From CAZCPB01 sp044223975 (GTDB lineage Bacteria; Planctomycetota; Phycisphaerae; Phycisphaerales; UBA1924), in assembly GCA_044223975.1 (NCBI GenBank), contig JBGALI010000002.1, forward strand, positions 62,001-126,000: a stretch of 64,000 nt of DNA, written 5' to 3'. This document shows positions 36,757 through 45,480 of this stretch, one piece after another. The notes under the pieces are model-generated. The model saw nothing but the letters and a program-made list of their open reading frames with translations. It had not been told where the DNA came from and ran no database searches. How positions within the stretch are numbered: position 1 is the stretch's first letter; every line of letters starts with the position of its first letter. A program made the translations under genes and the position numbers.

Positions 36757-39180
36757 ATGGCGGAATCACGCGAACAGAGCACGTTGTTCGGGGAAGAGCC
36801 GCGGAAGAAGGGGCGGGGTGCGCGGGGGCTGAAGGCACCGAGCGCCGCGGGGGAATCCGGGGGGTCCGGCGGGCCGGCGCCGGCGGGCGTGTACGTGCGG
36901 GTGGTGGTGGAGCGCGGCATCGAATCGGGGGAGGGGGCGCACGGGTACACGTACCGGTGCGATGCGGCGGTGCGCGTGGGGGACCGGGTGCGGGTGCCTC
37001 TGGGGAGGGGGAACACGGCCACCGGCGGCTACGTGGTCGAGGTGGGCGGGCCGGAGTTGGCGGAAGGAATGAGCGGAGCACGGATCAAGGCCGTGCTCGA
37101 CGTGACGCCGGCGAATTTCTTGGATGCGATGCTGGGGCTGGCGCGGTGGATGAGCGCGTACTACGTGTGCCCCCTGGGCATGGTGCTGTCGGCGATGATG
37201 CCCGCGGCTGTCAAGCGTGGAACGGGGATCAGGTCGGAGCGCGTGTTCGAGCGGGCGGAAACAGGCGTTGACGCGGCGTTGATGGAGACGCTGTCGAAGA
37301 AGACGCGGGAGCTGGTGATTCGGGTGATGTCGCTGCCGCGGGAGATGTTCCCGGCGGCGCCGAAGCGGCTGGCGGCGGAGCTTGGGCTGAAGACGGCGGC
37401 GCCGCTCAAGAGAGCGGAAGAGATCGGCGTGCTGAGGACGGTGATGCGCGAGCGGCTGGAAGGCCGCGGCTTCTCGCTCCCGGAAGTGACGGGCACCGAC
37501 ACGCCCCCACCGTTGACGGCGGCGCAGGGGGGGATCGTTGAAGGGATCGGAGCGACGCTGGACCGTTTCGGCGTGCACCTGGTCCGCGGCGTGACGGGGT
37601 CGGGGAAGACCGAGGTGTACCTGCGGCTGATTGAGCGGGTGCTGGGCGCAGGGAAGACGGCGATCGTGCTGGTGCCGGAGATCGCGCTGACTCCGCAAAC
37701 GAGCGCGCGGTTCTTGAGAAGGTTTTCGGGGCACGGGGTGTGTGTGCTGCACTCGGGGCTGTCGGCCTCGCAGCGGCACGCGGAGTGGGACCGGGCGGCG
37801 CGCGGGGCGGCGCGGGTGGTGGTCGGGGCACGGTCGGCGGTGTTTGCGCCGCTGGCGAACCTGGGGTTGATCGTCGTCGATGAGGAGCACGACTCGTCGT
37901 ACAAGCAGGATCAGCTGCCGCGGTATCACGGGCGGGACGCGGCGATCAAGCGGGCGCAGCTCGAGGGGTGCCCGGTGGTGCTGGGGTCGGCAACGCCGAG
38001 CCTAGAAAGCTGGGCGAATGCGCGGGGCCCGGGCGTTCGCTCGACGTTGTGGGAGTTGCCGGAGCGCGTGGTCGGACGGATGCCGCCGGTTGAGATCGTG
38101 GACCTGACGGAGCAGCGGAAGGCCAAGGCGCAGATGGATCCTTCATCGCGCACGCGGCAGTGGTCGATCGGGCCGCGCCTCGAGGCGGCGGTGGTAAAGA
38201 CATTGGGCGCGGGGGGGCAGGTGATTCTGCTCCTGAATCGGCGCGGGTTTGCGCACTACATCGCGTGTCTGAAGCCGTCGTGCGGGTGGGTGCTGGGGTG
38301 TGATCAGTGCGATGCGCGGCTGGTTTTTCACAAGCACGCCGATCTGCCCCGGGGCGGGGATGTGGCGTGCCACCACTGCCTGGCCCGACAGTTGTTGCCG
38401 CGGGCGTGCCCGGACTGCGGCGGCCCGATCAATATTTTCGGTGCGGGTACGCAGCGGGTGGAGGAGGAGGTGGCGCGGATCGTCGAGTCGTGCGGGATGA
38501 CGAGCGATGAGGTGATCCGGGCGGACTCGGACTCGATGGGGAGCGCGCGAGACTACTTCGAGGCGCTGGGGCGGTTTGCGCGCGGCGATGCGAAGGTACT
38601 GCTGGGCACGCAGATGATCGCCAAGGGGCTGGACTTTCCGAACGTGCAGCTTGTGGGGGTGGTGAGCGCGGACACGGCGCTGTCGCTGCCGGATTTCCGG
38701 AGCGGGGAGCGGACGTTCCAGCTGGTGAGCCAGGTGGCGGGGCGTGCGGGGCGGGGTCCGGCGGGGGGCCGAGTGATCGTACAGACGATGGAGCCGCGGA
38801 ACTCGGCGATCGTGTACGCGTCGCGGCACGATTACGTAGGGTTTGCGGACCGGGAGCTGGCCTCGCGGCGCGAGTGGGGCTTGCCGCCGGCGACGCGGAT
38901 GGCGCGGATTGTCTGCCGCGATGCCAGTGCGGTGAAGGCGCGGGAATCGGCGGGGGAGATTGCCGAGGCGCTGCGGGGCGTGCGGGCGCCCGGAGTTCGG
39001 GTGCTGGGGCCGATGGAGTGCCCGATCAACCGCACGCACGGGCAATTTCGGTACGCGGCTGAGGTGATTGCGCCGAGCGCGACGGAATTGAACGGGTGCC
39101 TGGCGGCGCTGCGGGCGTCGGGGCTCTTGATCAGCGATGCGAAGACGGCGGTGGATGTGGACCCGGTGGCGTTGATGTAG
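36757..39180 (+). CDS. priA: Primosomal replication helicase PriA
   Basis: The product has 807 residues. Superfamily 2 helicase motifs: Walker A 'LVRGVTGSGKTEVYLRLIE', Walker B 'LIVVDEEHDSSYKQDQLPRY', and motifs V/VI 'LLGTQMIAKGLDFPNVQLVG' and 'QVAGRAGRGPAGG'. Between them lie the eight zinc-binding cysteines ('CLKPSCGWVLGCDQC', 'CHHCLARQLLPRACPDCGG'). The N-terminal ~45 residues are a low-complexity Gly/Ala extension before the 3'-DNA-binding domain. PriA restarts stalled replication forks. Confidence 0.96.
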   Translation: MAESREQSTLFGEEPRKKGRGARGLKAPSAAGESGGSGGPAPAGVYVRVVVERGIESGEGAHGYTYRCDAAVRVGDRVRVPLGRGNTATGGYVVEVGGPELAEGMSGARIKAVLDVTPANFLDAMLGLARWMSAYYVCPLGMVLSAMMPAAVKRGTGIRSERVFERAETGVDAALMETLSKKTRELVIRVMSLPREMFPAAPKRLAAELGLKTAAPLKRAEEIGVLRTVMRERLEGRGFSLPEVTGTDTPPPLTAAQGGIVEGIGATLDRFGVHLVRGVTGSGKTEVYLRLIERVLGAGKTAIVLVPEIALTPQTSARFLRRFSGHGVCVLHSGLSASQRHAEWDRAARGAARVVVGARSAVFAPLANLGLIVVDEEHDSSYKQDQLPRYHGRDAAIKRAQLEGCPVVLGSATPSLESWANARGPGVRSTLWELPERVVGRMPPVEIVDLTEQRKAKAQMDPSSRTRQWSIGPRLEAAVVKTLGAGGQVILLLNRRGFAHYIACLKPSCGWVLGCDQCDARLVFHKHADLPRGGDVACHHCLARQLLPRACPDCGGPINIFGAGTQRVEEEVARIVESCGMTSDEVIRADSDSMGSARDYFEALGRFARGDAKVLLGTQMIAKGLDFPNVQLVGVVSADTALSLPDFRSGERTFQLVSQVAGRAGRGPAGGRVIVQTMEPRNSAIVYASRHDYVGFADRELASRREWGLPPATRMARIVCRDASAVKARESAGEIAEALRGVRAPGVRVLGPMECPINRTHGQFRYAAEVIAPSATELNGCLAALRASGLLISDAKTAVDVDPVALM

Positions 39181-39311
39181 AGGAAGGGACGAAGGGACGA
39201 AGGCACGGAGCGGCGGAGGGGCGGAAGAGCGGAGAAGAGGGGCCCGTTGGGAGGGGTTGGTAGGGCTGGCACCCTACGCTTGGGGGCCTGACACTTTTGC
39301 AGAGGTTTACC

Positions 39312-42200
39312 ATGCATATCGAGCGCGTGATCCGTGTTGTCTGCCTGTCGTGTCTTGCTCTTGCGGGCGGTGTACTGGCCCAGCCTGCGGCGCCCGAGGC
39401 GAAGCCGGCGGCGCCGGCGGCGAATAGCGAGAGCAAGCTCTTTGATTATCGCGACACCACGCTCGACAACGGGCTGCGGGTGATCACGTGCGAGGACTTC
39501 TCGTGCCCGGTGGTGGCGGTGCACCTGTGGTACCACGTGGGGAGCAAGGACGAGAACCCCGAGCGCCAGGGGTTCGCGCACATGTTCGAGCACATGATGT
39601 TCCAGGGGACGGACCGGCTCAGCAACACGGGCCACTTTGACAACATCCACCGCGTGGGCGGGAACTGCAACGCGTACACCAACTTCGACCAGACGGTGTA
39701 CATCCAGACGCTGCCCTCGAACCAGCTGGACCTGGCGCTCTACCTCGAGGCCGAGCGGATGAGCTTCCTCAGGATCGACCAGAAGAGCTTCGACACGGAG
39801 CGCAAGGTCGTGGAGGAGGAGCGGCGGATGGGGCTGAACCGGCCCTACGGCACGCTGGTCGAGCAGGTGCTGCCGGCGGTGTTCAAGACGCACCCGTACC
39901 GGTGGTCGCCGATCGGGAAGATTCCGCACCTGCGGGCGTCGGAGGTGCAGGAGCTGCGGGACTTCTGGACAACCTTCTACGTGCCCAACAACGCGACGCT
40001 GGTGATCGTCGGCGCCGTGAAGCACGAGCAGGCGCTGGAAGAAGCCAAGAAGGCCTTCGGGTGGATCCCCAAGGCGCCCGAGCCGCCGCGCGTGACGGTG
40101 AAGGAGCCGCTGCCGGAGAAGGCTCGCTCCATCAAGCTGCAGGACCCCAACGCGCCGGCGCCGCTGGTGGGAGAGCTGTTCCGCGGCGTGCCGCTGGGGC
40201 ACAAGGACACGGCGGCGCTCGAGGTGCTGACGACGATCGTGGGCGGCGGGGAGAGCAGCCGCCTGTACCGCGAGCTGGTGGCGGAGAAGGAAACGGCGAT
40301 GCTGGCGGCGGGCGCGGCGATCCAGTTCGAGCAGGACGGGCTGGTGGCGTTCGGCGCCGTGCTGTCGCCGCTGACGTTGGGCGATGACACCAAGAAGGTG
40401 ATGAAGTCGATCGATGCGCAGCTGGAGCGGATCCGGACACAGCCCGTGAGCGACGAGGAGCTGCTCAAGGGCAAGAACCAGCTCTTGGCGCAGGCGGTGA
40501 CGCAGACGCAGACGGTGGCGAGCAAGGCGTCGGTGCTGGGATCGGCGGCGGTGCTTGAGCACAACATCGGCAACGTGAACACGCGCCTGGACAGCATCCG
40601 CGCGGTGACGAAGGAGGATGTGCAACGGGTGGCCAACGAGTACCTGGCGCCCAACCGGGCGCTGAAGGTGACGGTCGAGCGGAACCTGCTGGGACTCCTG
40701 ATGGGCGGCAAGAAGGGCAACGCGGAGGAGGACGCGCCGATCACCGCCAAGGCGGAGGAGACGGCGCCGGCGCCCGGGCGCAAGGGCGTGACGAGGCCGG
40801 CTTGGGTGCCCAATGAGCCGCCGCGGGGCTCCCTGCTGGCGTTCAACGCCTCGCCGAAGTTCCAGGCCGAGAAGCTGCCCAACGGGCTGAAGGTGGTGGT
40901 GGTGAGCAACCGCCACGTGCCGTACGTGACCGTGCAGCTTGGGTTCCAGGCGGGGGCGTGGACCGAGCCCAAGCCGGGGCTGGCGAACATGGCGATGTCG
41001 CTGCTCACCAAGGGGACCAAGACCAGGACGGACGCGCAGCTGGCCGAGGAGCTGGACCTGTACGCGATCACGCTGGGGGGCAACGCGGGCCAGGATTCGT
41101 CGAGCATCACGGCGGGGTGCCTGACGGACAACCTCGATCGCGCGGTGTCGCTCTTGTCGGATGTGGCGCTGAACCCGGCGTTCCCGCCCAAGGAGTTCGA
41201 GAAGCTGCGCAAGCAGACGCGGACGGTGCTGGCGATCTCGTCCAACACGCCGGAGTACCTGGCCGACAAGGAACTGCGGCGGCGGCTGTTCGGCGATCAC
41301 CCGTATTCGCGAACGGTGACGGGGGAGACGTCGGACCTTGAGGCGCTCAAGGTCGGTGACCTTCCGCCGTGGTGGGCGGAGTTCGCGCGGCCGGACATGG
41401 CGACGCTGATCTTCGCGGGCGATGTCGACATGGCGGGCGCGCGGGCGCTGGCGGAGAAGTACTTCGGGGCGTGGAAGGCCCAGGGCGACAAGCCCACGGT
41501 GGCGGTGGCGCCGATCCCGGCGCCCGAGCCGACGAAGATCTACGTGGTGGACCGGCCCGGCAGCGGGCAGAGCCAGATCCGCGTGGGGCAGCTGAGCATG
41601 ACGCGGAACGATCCGCGCTACTCGACGGCGGTGGTCTCGGGCGGGTACTTCGGCGGGGCCTTCGGCTCGCGCCTCAACGAGACGATCCGCGTGAAGAAGG
41701 GCCTGACGTACGGGGCCAGCGGCGGCTTCAGGCCGCAGAAGTTCGCGGGGACGTTCAACGTCAGCACGTTCTCCAAGACCGCGTCCACGGCGGACGCGGT
41801 GAAGGCGGTGATGGAGGAACTGGAGCGGTTCTCCAGCGAGCCGCCGAGCGTGGAAGAGCTGGACAAGACCAAGAGCCACTTCCTGGGCGGGTTCGCGGGT
41901 GATCGCGAGACGCCGCAGGCGGTGGCCAACGACGTGTGGATGCTGGAGACCAACAACCTTTCGCCCGAGTACTTCGACATGCTGGTCAAGGGCGTGTCGG
42001 GCGTGACGGCGGACCAGTGCACGGGGCTGGTGCACGAGATGATCGACCCGGGCCACATGGTGATGGTGGTCGTGGGCGATGCGGGGGCGATCAAGGCGGG
42101 GCTGGAAAAGGTGGCGCCGGTGGAGGTCATCAAGGCCAAGCCGGAGGTGGCGCCCAAGGCGGAGCAGGTGCAGGAAGAAAAGGGGGAGGCGCCGAAGTAA
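39312..42200 (+). CDS. Exported M16-family zinc metalloprotease (tandem domains)
   Basis: The product has 962 residues. A signal peptide (to 'GGVLAQPAAP') is followed by two M16 repeats. The first carries the inverted zinc motif H90-x-x-E-H94 in 'FAHMFEHMMFQG' and the distal Glu in 'YLEAERMSFLRI', so is active. The second (from about residue 515, 'FQAEKLPNGLKVVVVSN') lacks HxxEH and is probably structural, as usual for pitrilysin-type bacterial proteins. ATG 39312 starts the signal peptide. Predicted periplasmic peptide degradation. Confidence 0.92.
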   Translation: MHIERVIRVVCLSCLALAGGVLAQPAAPEAKPAAPAANSESKLFDYRDTTLDNGLRVITCEDFSCPVVAVHLWYHVGSKDENPERQGFAHMFEHMMFQGTDRLSNTGHFDNIHRVGGNCNAYTNFDQTVYIQTLPSNQLDLALYLEAERMSFLRIDQKSFDTERKVVEEERRMGLNRPYGTLVEQVLPAVFKTHPYRWSPIGKIPHLRASEVQELRDFWTTFYVPNNATLVIVGAVKHEQALEEAKKAFGWIPKAPEPPRVTVKEPLPEKARSIKLQDPNAPAPLVGELFRGVPLGHKDTAALEVLTTIVGGGESSRLYRELVAEKETAMLAAGAAIQFEQDGLVAFGAVLSPLTLGDDTKKVMKSIDAQLERIRTQPVSDEELLKGKNQLLAQAVTQTQTVASKASVLGSAAVLEHNIGNVNTRLDSIRAVTKEDVQRVANEYLAPNRALKVTVERNLLGLLMGGKKGNAEEDAPITAKAEETAPAPGRKGVTRPAWVPNEPPRGSLLAFNASPKFQAEKLPNGLKVVVVSNRHVPYVTVQLGFQAGAWTEPKPGLANMAMSLLTKGTKTRTDAQLAEELDLYAITLGGNAGQDSSSITAGCLTDNLDRAVSLLSDVALNPAFPPKEFEKLRKQTRTVLAISSNTPEYLADKELRRRLFGDHPYSRTVTGETSDLEALKVGDLPPWWAEFARPDMATLIFAGDVDMAGARALAEKYFGAWKAQGDKPTVAVAPIPAPEPTKIYVVDRPGSGQSQIRVGQLSMTRNDPRYSTAVVSGGYFGGAFGSRLNETIRVKKGLTYGASGGFRPQKFAGTFNVSTFSKTASTADAVKAVMEELERFSSEPPSVEELDKTKSHFLGGFAGDRETPQAVANDVWMLETNNLSPEYFDMLVKGVSGVTADQCTGLVHEMIDPGHMVMVVVGDAGAIKAGLEKVAPVEVIKAKPEVAPKAEQVQEEKGEAPK

Positions 42201-42219
42201 CGACGGTGGGCGGTTGACG

Positions 42220-42327
42220 GTGGCGCCCCTTCGGGGCTCCTGCTTTTTCCGCACGGTCGTCCAGGGGTTGCGCCCGCGGGGCGCGGGCTTCACCCCCGGC
42301 TTTCGACGAGCGCCGCTTCGCGGCTCA
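42220..42327 (+). repeat. REP-like element, copy 3 (diverged)
   Basis: About 108 bp in the gap between the M16 and DUF885 genes. It keeps the end blocks 'ggcgccccttcggggctc' and 'gccgcttcgcggctca' and the 'ctttcgacgagcgcc' stretch of the copies near the RAYT gene, but the middle palindrome has changed to a gcgcccgcggggcgc-type hairpin. Confidence 0.7.
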
Positions 42328-42421
42328 GGACGCGGGGCAAACGCACGGCACACGGAACTGTTGTGAGGCTGCTCGCAGAGCGCTTCGAGCGGGTATTCTG
42401 CGCACACCGCAGGAGGACTCG

Positions 42422-44368
42422 ATGAAACGTTCCAGGCGTTGCGTCGTTGGTGTTGCCGCGATGGTGGGGTCCGTGATGTGTGCGCCGGCGCTCGGGCAGC
42501 CGGTGCCGATCGGTGCTTCGGGGGCGCCGGCCCACGCGGCGGACTTGTCGGACTATGTCGTGCGGTTCCGCGAGGACCAGGGATCGCTGGGTCGCTTCTA
42601 TCAGCAGCCGTGGGACGGCGAACGGCTGGACCGGCTGGCCCGTTTCTACGACGAGCGGAAAGCGGCGCTCGCGGACCTGAACTTCGACGGGCTCGACCAG
42701 GCGGGGAAGATCGACTACGTGCTCCTGCGCGAGGAGATGGAGTACGAGCGGGCGCGGGTGGATGTGCAGCGCGCCCGCTTGGCGGAGATCGGGGGGATGC
42801 TCCCCTTTCGAGAGGCCGTGCTGGCGCTCGAGCACGATCTGCGGCTCTTGAAGAAGGCCGACCCGGAGCATGCCGCGGCGGTGCTGGCGGAGTTCCCCAA
42901 GCAGATCAAGGCGGTGCGCGAGAGAATCGAGAAGGGCCGCGCGGCCAAGCCGGAAGCCAAGCCCGCTCCGACACCCGAGCCCGTGAGCGGGGCGGTAGAG
43001 AAAATGCCTGAAAAGCCTGCCGCGGCGGGGGCGGAGGGTGATAAGCCCGCGGCGGACCTGACGCGCCTGCCCCCCCCACCGCTCCAGCCGCCGCCATCGG
43101 TCGCGGCGGCGGATGCTCCGATCGTGATCACGCCGGTGATCGCGCAGCGTACGGCCGGGGCGGTGTCGTCGCTGCGGGGGACGCTGTCGGGGTGGTTCTC
43201 GTTCTACGACGGGTTCAACCCCGAGTTTTCGTGGTGGTGCCGCAAGCCGTACGACGAGGCGGTGGGCGCGATGGACGAGTTTGCCAAGTACCTGCGCGAG
43301 ACGTGCGCGGGGATCAAGGGTGGAGATGACGACCCGCTGCTGGGCGACCCGATCGGTGCCGCGGCGCTGGACCTTGACCTGAAGCACGAGTTCATGCCCT
43401 ACTCGCCGGCGCAGCTGATCGCGATCGGGGAGGCTGAGTTTGCGTGGTGCGAGAGCGAGATGAGGAACGCGTCGAACCAGATGGGGTTCGGCGACGACTG
43501 GCACAAGGCCCTGGAGAAGGTGAAGACGCTGCACGTGCCGCCGGGGGAGATGGACGAGCTGGTGGCCAGGCAGTCGCGCGAGGCGATCGCGTTCCTCAAG
43601 GCCCACGACCTGGTGACGATCCCGCCGTTGTGCGAAGAGACGTGGCGGCTGGAGATGTCGCCGCGGGAGGTGCAGCGGTACCTGCCGTTCGCGGCGTACA
43701 ACGAGCAGGCGATGACGATCGGGTACCCCACGTCGGGGATGAGCCACGACGACAAGCTGATGTCGATGCGCGGGAACAACGTTCACTTTTCCAAGTTGGT
43801 CACGCCGCACGAGCTGATCCCGGGCCACCACCTTCAGGGGTACATGGCGCGGCGGATCCGGCCGTACCGCAACCTGTTCTCGACACCGTTCTTCGTCGAG
43901 GGCTGGGCCCTGTACTGGGAGATGACGCTGTACGACGAGGGGTACCCAGAGAGCCCGGAGGACCGGGTGGGGATGCTGTTCTGGCGGATGCACCGCTGCG
44001 CCCGGATCATCGTGAGCCTGAAGTTCCACCTGGGGGAGATGACGCCGCAGCAGATGATCGATTTCCTGGTGGAGCGCGTCGGCCACGAGCGGCTGACGGC
44101 CACCAGCGAGGTGCGGCGGTTCATCGGCGGGGATTACTCGCCGCTGTACCAGTGCGGGTACATGATCGGCGGGAAGCAGATCCGGGCGCTGCGGGGCGAG
44201 GCGGTCGGGGCGGGGAAGCTGAGTGAAAAAGAGTTTCATGACACGCTGCTCACGTACGGCGCGATCCCGATCGAGCTGGTGCGCGCGGGCGTGCTGAACC
44301 TGCCGCTGCGGAGGGATTCGGGGCGGGAGTGGCGGTTTGCGGGAACGGATCCGGCGGCGGGGAAGTAG
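42422..44368 (+). CDS. DUF885-family exported metallohydrolase
   Basis: The product has 648 residues. A signal peptide ends near 'CAPALGQPVP'. DUF885 proteins are zinc-peptidase-like; the signature 'TPHELIPGHHLQGYMARRIR' holds His463, Glu464 and His468, and 'FFVEGWALYWEMTLYDEGYP' holds the distal Glu. A Pro/Ala/Lys-rich stretch at about residues 175-235 ('KPEAKPAPTPEPVSGAVEKM', 'PPPPLQPPPS') is an unusual flexible insert. The last ~85 bp are repeated at 44848-44932 downstream of the next gene. Confidence 0.9.
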   Translation: MKRSRRCVVGVAAMVGSVMCAPALGQPVPIGASGAPAHAADLSDYVVRFREDQGSLGRFYQQPWDGERLDRLARFYDERKAALADLNFDGLDQAGKIDYVLLREEMEYERARVDVQRARLAEIGGMLPFREAVLALEHDLRLLKKADPEHAAAVLAEFPKQIKAVRERIEKGRAAKPEAKPAPTPEPVSGAVEKMPEKPAAAGAEGDKPAADLTRLPPPPLQPPPSVAAADAPIVITPVIAQRTAGAVSSLRGTLSGWFSFYDGFNPEFSWWCRKPYDEAVGAMDEFAKYLRETCAGIKGGDDDPLLGDPIGAAALDLDLKHEFMPYSPAQLIAIGEAEFAWCESEMRNASNQMGFGDDWHKALEKVKTLHVPPGEMDELVARQSREAIAFLKAHDLVTIPPLCEETWRLEMSPREVQRYLPFAAYNEQAMTIGYPTSGMSHDDKLMSMRGNNVHFSKLVTPHELIPGHHLQGYMARRIRPYRNLFSTPFFVEGWALYWEMTLYDEGYPESPEDRVGMLFWRMHRCARIIVSLKFHLGEMTPQQMIDFLVERVGHERLTATSEVRRFIGGDYSPLYQCGYMIGGKQIRALRGEAVGAGKLSEKEFHDTLLTYGAIPIELVRAGVLNLPLRRDSGREWRFAGTDPAAGK

Positions 44369-44388
44369 TTGGGGCGTGAAGGGCCGTC

Positions 44389-44763
44389 ATGGCATCTGAA
44401 CGGAAATCCCGCGGACTTCGCCTGCTCGGGGTCCTATCGGTACTGTTCGTGATTCTGGTTGGCGCCGTAAACGGGCCACGGGTCGCGATGTGGTGGAGAT
44501 TTCGTGAATCGTCAACACGAGGGCTCACGCCGGACGAGCTGATTGTCCGGTGCGGCCCGCCCCTCTACGGTGCGGCAAGGGGCGCCGACGCGTACGACGG
44601 GACGCTCCCGTTCGGCGGGTGGCACTCGATGTCCGTTGCGGACCGGCAGACCCTTTGCGGGCGAGAGGAGTTCGTGCTTGGGTGGGAGGGCGCCATGGGG
44701 AACGTTGCCATCGTGACGTTCAAAAGTGGGCGTGCGACGGACGTAAGGTTTGCTTCGAAATAG
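44389..44763 (+). CDS. Small membrane-anchored protein of unknown function
   Basis: The product has 124 residues. A basic N-terminus and one membrane segment ('LLGVLSVLFVILVGAV') are followed by a ~90-residue soluble part containing 'GLTPDELIVRCGPP', which resembles small outer-membrane-assembly-like (SmpA/BamE-type) starts only weakly. It lies exactly between the end of the DUF885 gene and a displaced copy of that end, so may have been acquired together with it. Confidence 0.65.
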   Translation: MASERKSRGLRLLGVLSVLFVILVGAVNGPRVAMWWRFRESSTRGLTPDELIVRCGPPLYGAARGADAYDGTLPFGGWHSMSVADRQTLCGREEFVLGWEGAMGNVAIVTFKSGRATDVRFASK

Positions 44764-44848
44764 TTGCGCGGGGCAGTGGTCTCGTGGGCCGGTCGCACCC
44801 GGCGGTGATTGCGCTGGAGTACGGCAGGCTCGGCAAATGTCCATACGG

Positions 44849-44950
44849 GTGCGCGCGCGCGTGCTGAACCTGCCGCTGCGGAGAGACTCGGGGCGGGAGT
44901 GGCGCTTTGCGGGAACGGATCCGGGGGCGGGGGCGACTCCGGCGCACTGA
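44849..44950 (+). pseudogene. Displaced copy of the DUF885 gene 3' end
   Basis: Bases 44848-44932 match 44278-44362 with about 5 mismatches in 85. Translation gives 'RVLNLPLRRDSGREWRFAGT' followed by 'DPGAGATPAH' and a stop, against the C-terminus of the intact protein. There is no start. The remainder of the gap 44764-45065 shows no other gene. Confidence 0.9.
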
Positions 44951-45065
44951 AAGAGCCCGCGGAGGACGGCCCGAACGGGCCGGTGTTTGCACGGGGCTGG
45001 TCGATCGACTATCTTGGGCGCATTGGCTCGTAGCACGGGGTGTGGTGCTTCAAAGGGGGTAACCG

Positions 45066-45461
45066 ATGAAGTCCACGATTGAGGTCGATGCATCCCGGCG
45101 GCTCGTGAGGCTCACGCTCGAGGGGCCGGGGTCGGTCGAGGATTGTGTGAGGCTCCTGGGCCAGATGCGGGATCGCCCGGATATCGAGCCTGGATTTCGC
45201 ACGCTGGTGGATATCCGGCGGCTGCAGTACGCGGCAACGCTGAGCGAGTCGCGCTACCTCGTCGAAGAGCGGGAGCGGGGCGCCAAGGACTTTGGTCCGA
45301 CGGCGATCGTGGTGGGCGATGACCTGCACCACGGCACGTCGCGGCAGTTCGCGGCGCTCAGCGAGCTGCGCGGCAAGACGGCGGCGGTGTTCCGCGACAT
45401 GGTCGAGGCCGAGGTGTGGCTGGGTGTGCGGAAGCACGGGAGCGCGGGCGAGGCCGGCTGA
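45066..45461 (+). CDS. Hypothetical protein, STAS/SpoIIAA-like
   Basis: The product has 131 residues with no signal or membrane segment. Alternating strands and helices ('STIEVDASRRLVRLTLEGPG', 'GFRTLVDIRRLQYAATLSES', 'FRDMVEAEVWLGV') resemble the SpoIIAA/STAS-like fold, including the final helix with an aromatic-Leu ending. The resemblance is weak and the partner unknown. It is 19 bp upstream of the beta-lactamase-like gene and may be cotranscribed. Confidence 0.6.
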   Translation: MKSTIEVDASRRLVRLTLEGPGSVEDCVRLLGQMRDRPDIEPGFRTLVDIRRLQYAATLSESRYLVEERERGAKDFGPTAIVVGDDLHHGTSRQFAALSELRGKTAAVFRDMVEAEVWLGVRKHGSAGEAG

Positions 45462-45480
45462 GCGTCAGACTCGCGCGAGG

